A stretch of 8,097 bases of DNA, taken from positions 1 through 8,097 of the forward strand of contig JAUNOJ010000071.1 in the NCBI GenBank assembly GCA_030531135.1. Direction: 5' to 3'. Positions within the stretch are counted from its first letter, which is position 1; each line of letters starts with the position of its first letter. Below, in pieces: positions 6,415 through 8,097 of this stretch. The notes beneath the pieces were generated by a model, which saw only the letters and a list, made by a program, of their open reading frames with translations, did not search any database and had not been told where the DNA came from. The stretch is from Sutterellaceae bacterium. Lineage in GTDB: Bacteria > Pseudomonadota > Gammaproteobacteria > Burkholderiales > Burkholderiaceae_F. The translations under genes and the position numbers were made by a program.

Positions 6415-6456
6415 GCGTCCGACTCTTTTTGGGGTGTCGGACGCACAAGCATTTTT
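6415..6456 (+). terminator. Hairpin 2 in the rpsD-rpoA gap, attenuator-like
   Basis: GCGTCCGAC (6415-6423) pairs perfectly over 9 bp with GTCGGACGC (6436-6444) around a 12-nt T/G-rich loop. After a 7-nt spacer comes ATTTTTA with five T (6452-6456). The offset makes this a poor intrinsic terminator, but partial termination between rpsD and rpoA is possible; it would fit the much lower cellular need for RNA polymerase alpha than for ribosomal proteins. That functional reading is inference. Confidence 0.4.
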
Positions 6457-6534
6457 AAAATCCCCAAAAAAATTTCCAACAACTCAGCCTTATCGGTGTA
6501 ACGAGCCGAGGGTATTGAATAGGAAACTCATAAA

Positions 6535-7530
6535 ATGGCAAATACTTCGCTCTTGAAGCCGACGACGGTCGAAGCCGTCATCGACGAAAAGAACCCCAAT
6601 CGCGCTGTCATCACGCTCGAACCGTTCGAACGCGGCTACGGTCACACGTTGGGCAATTCATTGCGTCGCATCCTTTTGGCTTCCATGGTGGGTTATGCTC
6701 CGACCGAAGCCACGATCGTGGGCGTGGTGCACGAGTATTCTCAGATTGACGGCGTCATGGAAGACGTTGTCGACATTCTCCTCAACCTCAAGGGCGTGGT
6801 CTTCAAGCTTGAAGGCGGTCGCGAAGACGTGATTTTGCGTTTGCAAAAGAGCGGCACCGGCCCCGTGACGGCTGCAGACTTCGATTTGCCCCATGACGTG
6901 ACGGTTCTCAATCCCGAACACGTCATCGCCAACTTGTCCGGCGGCAAGCTCGACATGCAGGTTCGCGTTGAAACCGGTCGCGGTTACCAGCCCGGCGACG
7001 TGCGTGCCTTCAAGGACGACTACAGCAAGCAGACGATCGGCCGTATCATCATGGATGCCAGCTTCTCGCCCGTTCGCAGCGTCGCCTATAGCGTGTCGGC
7101 AGCTCGTGTTGCTCAGCGCACCGACTTGGACAAGCTCGAAATGACGATTGAAACCAACGGCGTGATTTCGCCTGAGGAAGCCTTGAAGAGCTCCGTGCAT
7201 ATTTTGCAGGACCAGCTCTCCATCTTCGGTACCATCAAGACGGAAACCGAAGTCGAGCAGGCTGCTGCCGAAGATACGCCGCCGCCCTTGGATCCGATCC
7301 TCATGCGTCCGGTTGACGACCTCGAACTCACGGTTCGCAGCGCCAACTGCCTGAAGGCCGAAAACATTTACTACATCGGCGATTTGATCCAGCGCACCGA
7401 AAACGAACTCTTGAAGACCCCGAACTTGGGTCGCAAGTCCTTGAACGAAATCAAGGAAGTTCTCGCCACCCACGGCTTGACCTTGGGCATGCGTTTGGAA
7501 AACTGGCCGCCGGCCAACCTCGATCGTTAA
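6535..7530 (+). CDS. rpoA: DNA-directed RNA polymerase subunit alpha
   Basis: The alpha subunit dimerises to nucleate assembly of RNA polymerase core, and its C-terminal domain contacts UP elements and activators. The 331 residues (E. coli 329) divide into an N-terminal domain (about 1-235) with [18 protein letters not shown] at residues 34-51, including the invariant Arg45 used in assembly; a flexible acidic/proline linker around [12 protein letters not shown]; and a C-terminal domain with [10 protein letters not shown] (Arg268 equals the DNA-contacting E. coli Arg265), [17 protein letters not shown] and the ending GMRLENWPP. The ATG at 6535 has AGGA at 6521-6524 (10-nt spacing). The 195-nt gap before it contains two perfect hairpins and an AT-rich stretch but no strong promoter. 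After the stop comes a terminator-like hairpin before rplQ, although rpoA and rplQ are normally cotranscribed. Confidence 0.98.
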   Translation: MANTSLLKPTTVEAVIDEKNPNRAVITLEPFERGYGHTLGNSLRRILLASMVGYAPTEATIVGVVHEYSQIDGVMEDVVDILLNLKGVVFKLEGGREDVILRLQKSGTGPVTAADFDLPHDVTVLNPEHVIANLSGGKLDMQVRVETGRGYQPGDVRAFKDDYSKQTIGRIIMDASFSPVRSVAYSVSAARVAQRTDLDKLEMTIETNGVISPEEALKSSVHILQDQLSIFGTIKTETEVEQAAAEDTPPPLDPILMRPVDDLELTVRSANCLKAENIYYIGDLIQRTENELLKTPNLGRKSLNEIKEVLATHGLTLGMRLENWPPANLDR

Positions 7531-7548
7531 TTTTTAACGGTTTTTTCA

Positions 7549-7592
7549 CCCGAAGTGTGCGTTTTTAGTGTACACTTCGGGCTTTCGTTTTT
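7549..7592 (+). terminator. Intrinsic terminator candidate between rpoA and rplQ
   Basis: CCCGAAGTGT (7549-7558) pairs perfectly over 10 bp with ACACTTCGGG (7572-7581); a few inner pairs with wobbles can extend it. It is followed immediately by CTTTCGTTTTT (7582-7592), an interrupted T-tract. Placement 18 nt after the rpoA stop fits a terminator or attenuator. On the - strand the hairpin is followed by A-rich sequence, so it would act only on + transcripts. The broken T-tract suggests partial rather than complete termination. Confidence 0.65.
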
Positions 7593-7694
7593 AACCCAAA
7601 CCCGACCGCCGAAAATGTTTTCGGATAGAAGAGCGGGTGGCGTCTCTCAATGTCGAGAAGAATGCCAAAGACTTTTTTTTAAGGAAAAAATAAA
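7593..7694 (+). promoter_or_regulatory. rplQ leader with hairpins and a T8 tract, no clear promoter
   Basis: CCGAAA (7609-7614) pairs with TTTCGG (7619-7624) inside a weaker outer ACCCG/CGGGT pair (7600-7604/7634-7638). Then TGGCGT (7638-7643) pairs with ATGCCA (7662-7667), with one G-U, around an inner TCTC/GAGA hairpin (7645-7648/7655-7658). Five nt later comes a run of eight T (7673-7680), directly abutting the rplQ Shine-Dalgarno AAGGA (7681-7685), itself followed by six A that could pair with the T run. I find no good -35/-10 pair, so rplQ probably depends on read-through from rpoA. Confidence 0.4.
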
Positions 7695-8090
7695 ATGCGT
7701 CATCGTTCCGGTCTTCGCAAGCTCAATCGTACCAGCGCTCATCGCTTGGCCATGCTTCGCAACATGATGAACTCTCTTCTTGAGCACGAAGCTATCAAGA
7801 CCACTGTGCCCAAGGCCAAGGAATTGCGCCGCGTGGTCGAACCCATGATTACGCTCGCCAAGGTTGACACCGTTGCCAACCGTCGTTTGGCTTTCAACCG
7901 TTTGCGTAACCGCGATATGGTTACCAAGCTCTTCAACGTGCTCGGCCCGCGTTTTGCCAACCGCAACGGCGGCTACACCCGCATCCTCAAGATGGGTTTC
8001 CGCGTTGGTGACAACGCTCCCATGGCTTACATGGAACTCACCGAAAAGGCTGTTGAAGTCGAAGAAGTGAAGGAAGAAAAGGCTGAATAA
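7695..8090 (+). CDS. rplQ: 50S ribosomal protein L17
   Basis: L17 is a large-subunit protein near the polypeptide exit tunnel region. The 131 residues (E. coli 127) start [20 protein letters not shown], the family hallmark. They continue with [20 protein letters not shown] (residues 28-47), [19 protein letters not shown] and the conserved [20 protein letters not shown]. The C-terminal tail is acidic and low in complexity ([12 protein letters not shown]), as is common in proteobacterial L17. The ATG at 7695 has AAGGA at 7681-7685 with 9-nt spacing. None of its 14 leucines is coded by CTG. It is the last gene of the cluster in its usual place after rpoA, but it is separated from it by 164 nt with a terminator candidate. 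Only 7 nt remain after its stop, beginning TTTTT, so its own terminator cannot be judged. Confidence 0.97.
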   Translation: MRHRSGLRKLNRTSAHRLAMLRNMMNSLLEHEAIKTTVPKAKELRRVVEPMITLAKVDTVANRRLAFNRLRNRDMVTKLFNVLGPRFANRNGGYTRILKMGFRVGDNAPMAYMELTEKAVEVEEVKEEKAE

Positions 8091-8097
8091 TTTTTAG

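Noticed and set aside
6456..6461. TAAAAT as a -10 box for rpoA
   Set aside because: No acceptable -35 box lies 15-19 bp upstream; that stretch is the 3' arm of hairpin 2.
6236..6556. 106-residue + strand frame crossing the rpsD-rpoA gap
   Set aside because: It starts out of frame inside rpsD, runs through two perfect hairpins and into rpoA, and has no ribosome-binding site or family match.
6658..7473. 271-residue - strand frame opposite rpoA
   Set aside because: Entirely antisense to the conserved alpha subunit gene; no protein signature.
7555..7767. 70-residue + strand frame in the rpoA-rplQ gap
   Set aside because: It starts inside the terminator hairpin and ends inside rplQ in another frame; the gap is better explained as leader RNA.

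Overview
The window is the distal part of the conserved spc-alpha ribosomal protein cluster, read entirely on the + strand: rplE (3' end only), rpsN, rpsH, rplF, rplR, rpsE, rpmD, rplO, secY, rpmJ, rpsM, rpsK, rpsD, rpoA and rplQ. Every protein aligns by eye with its Escherichia coli counterpart at near-equal length, and no frame is broken. The proteins read as proteobacterial, most likely a betaproteobacterium (Burkholderiales). The fairly high GC combined with leucine coded mainly by TTG, CTC and CTT would fit a Sutterella-like gut lineage, but that genus-level guess is weak.

Positions 1-4412 (rplE to secY) form a tight spc block. Gaps are only 3-37 nt, almost every gene has a purine-rich Shine-Dalgarno sequence in the gap, and no internal terminator is visible. 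These genes supply small- and large-subunit proteins and then SecY, the channel of the Sec translocon.

Positions 4413-4698 are a 286-nt break. It holds a GC-rich hairpin without a U-tract, one weak and one better promoter candidate, and a folded leader for rpmJ. infA, which often lies between secY and rpmJ in betaproteobacteria, is not there. The alpha half therefore probably starts as its own transcription unit at rpmJ.

Positions 4699-8090 are rpmJ-rpsM-rpsK (tight), then rpsD, rpoA and rplQ, each preceded by a long non-coding leader (106, 195 and 164 nt) full of perfect inverted repeats. The rpsD leader can form a three-way junction just before the Shine-Dalgarno sequence. The rpoA leader carries two strong hairpins. 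The rpoA-rplQ gap contains a good intrinsic-terminator candidate. S4, the classical autogenous repressor of this operon in E. coli, has no room to act at its E. coli site upstream of rpsM, because the rpmJ-rpsM gap is only 14 nt. These leaders are therefore the best places to look for regulation.

I see no mobile element, CRISPR array, tRNA or rRNA, and no accessory gene. The genes are ordinary; what is worth a second look is in the four long gaps of the alpha half.
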